DNA of 64,000 bases. Origin: Azorinus chamasolen (taxonomy: Eukaryota; Mollusca; Bivalvia; Cardiida; Solecurtidae). The notes under the pieces are model-generated. The model saw only the letters and a list, made by a program, of their open reading frames with translations. It had not been told where the DNA came from and ran no database searches. Within the stretch, counting starts at the first letter, position 1. Every line of letters begins with the position of its first letter. Where the stretch lies: contig OY755251.1 of NCBI GenBank assembly GCA_963576725.1, forward strand, positions 39,670,692 to 39,734,691, written 5' to 3'. The position numbers were made by a program, and so were the translations under genes. Shown here piece after piece: positions 63,459 through 64,000 of the stretch.

Positions 63459-64000
63459 GGTAAGAATTTAACAACACTTAATGCCCTTTAAACTAAAGGG
63501 TAATCATTATGCTTTATCTACTACAGTTTTATGTCAACTATTCGATGCATTTGTTGGTTCTATTCTCACGTATTCGTGTGAAGTATGGAGTTTGGAAAAG
63601 CAAAGGCAATTGAACGTGTGCATCTCAAATTGTATACCGGTAAAACTGTATTACTCTCTACTTCCACTAATAGGGTGTATGGAGAACTTGGAAGATAACC
63701 CCTATGTACCAAGAGTTGTACGAATGATTCAATATCAGTGTAAAATTGTCAGCACCGAACTAATATATTAATCAAAATATTGTATAATTTGCTTTTACAT
63801 GATTGTGATAACGGTACACTATTGAAAACTGGGCAAGTGATATCAAACATCTGCTGAAAGTTTTTGGGTTTGCATATGTATGGTATAGTCCATTCGCTGT
63901 TAATTTAAACCACCTTCATACAGTTTTTAAATCAAGAGTTATAGACGTGTTTATCTAACAATGGAAAAAAGGATATACATGTAGAAAACAGTTGTTCTCT

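Larger units (their letters stand above)
61640..64000 (+). pseudogene. Degraded non-LTR retrotransposon (LINE) reverse transcriptase, interrupted by three MITEs
   Basis: Four coding scraps in order. 61690-61950: VRKLKRGKSHAGDQLLN and DSGHSPAKWSEGFIVPLHKK. 62195-62640: IEDNNALSDY, a Leu-Tyr-Cys-Thr-Leu-Val-Asp strand, then VIRDMYPNVK. 62775-62940: GFILMLFADDMVILG with the catalytic FADD at 62781-62792, then NTNKTNLMMF. 63480-63960: LFDAFVGSILTYSCEVW and NWASDIKHLLK..HLHTVFKSRVIDVFI. Frames change repeatedly and stops are frequent. MITE-B, MITE-A and MITE-C copies separate the pieces, so it is old. It is a different lineage from the CR1-like element at 11.6 kb; clade not assigned. It continues beyond the window. 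Confidence 0.85.

Overview
This window looks like animal nuclear DNA, most likely from a marine bivalve mollusc. It is AT-rich and intron-like, with no prokaryotic gene structure. It is crowded with ACAAGAG-headed repeat elements, fold-back MITEs, CR1/L2-like and other LINE remnants, and simple satellites. The bivalve assignment is inference from the style of the repeats; no species-diagnostic gene was seen. Almost every short ORF is fortuitous or lies inside a repeat.

0-23 kb is a mosaic of mobile elements. A 3.8-kb block occurs twice in direct orientation (1-5041, 7307-11100; well over 99% identical by eye apart from one 1,247-bp block). An older, longer relative lies inverted at 17365-22530. 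Inside these copies, ACAAGAG-type elements are nested like dolls. 10-14.7 kb holds remnants of non-LTR retrotransposons: a 5' piece with a 2A-like NPGP peptide, an endonuclease/reverse-transcriptase pseudogene, and a minus-strand retroelement tail. 23-35 kb is a run of further ACAAGAG-type elements, each with internal tandem repeats, plus satellites and a TIR element.

36.4-60.9 kb (minus strand) holds what I believe is the only host gene. Seven exons have canonical splice sites, and the codon phase agrees at all six junctions. They give a 351-residue C-terminal part of a protein with a PDZ domain, then a region I read as an IL-1/FGF-type beta-trefoil, then a Ser/Pro/Tyr-rich tail and stop. 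The 5' end must lie beyond 61 kb, probably outside the window. Its introns are packed with MITEs, a satellite array split in two, a 3.73-kb TIR transposon candidate, and an element carrying perfect palindromic oestrogen-response-element sequences. 61.6-64 kb is a degraded LINE with three nested MITEs.

Local names used below. ACAAGAG elements: non-autonomous elements built as ACAAGAG, hairpin, short inverted repeat, internal tandem repeats, GACG/GACA microsatellite, 3' hairpin with the complementary inverted repeat, then ATAAAA. They resemble Helentron-associated (HINE/pearl-like) elements. MITE-A and MITE-B: palindromic MITEs ending in TTAACCC / GGGTTAA (piggyBac-like). MITE-C: palindromic MITE with CAGTAAAACC-type ends (pogo/Tigger-like). 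MITE-D: palindromic MITE with an ACCCTATGTTGTGACCACT core, unassigned.
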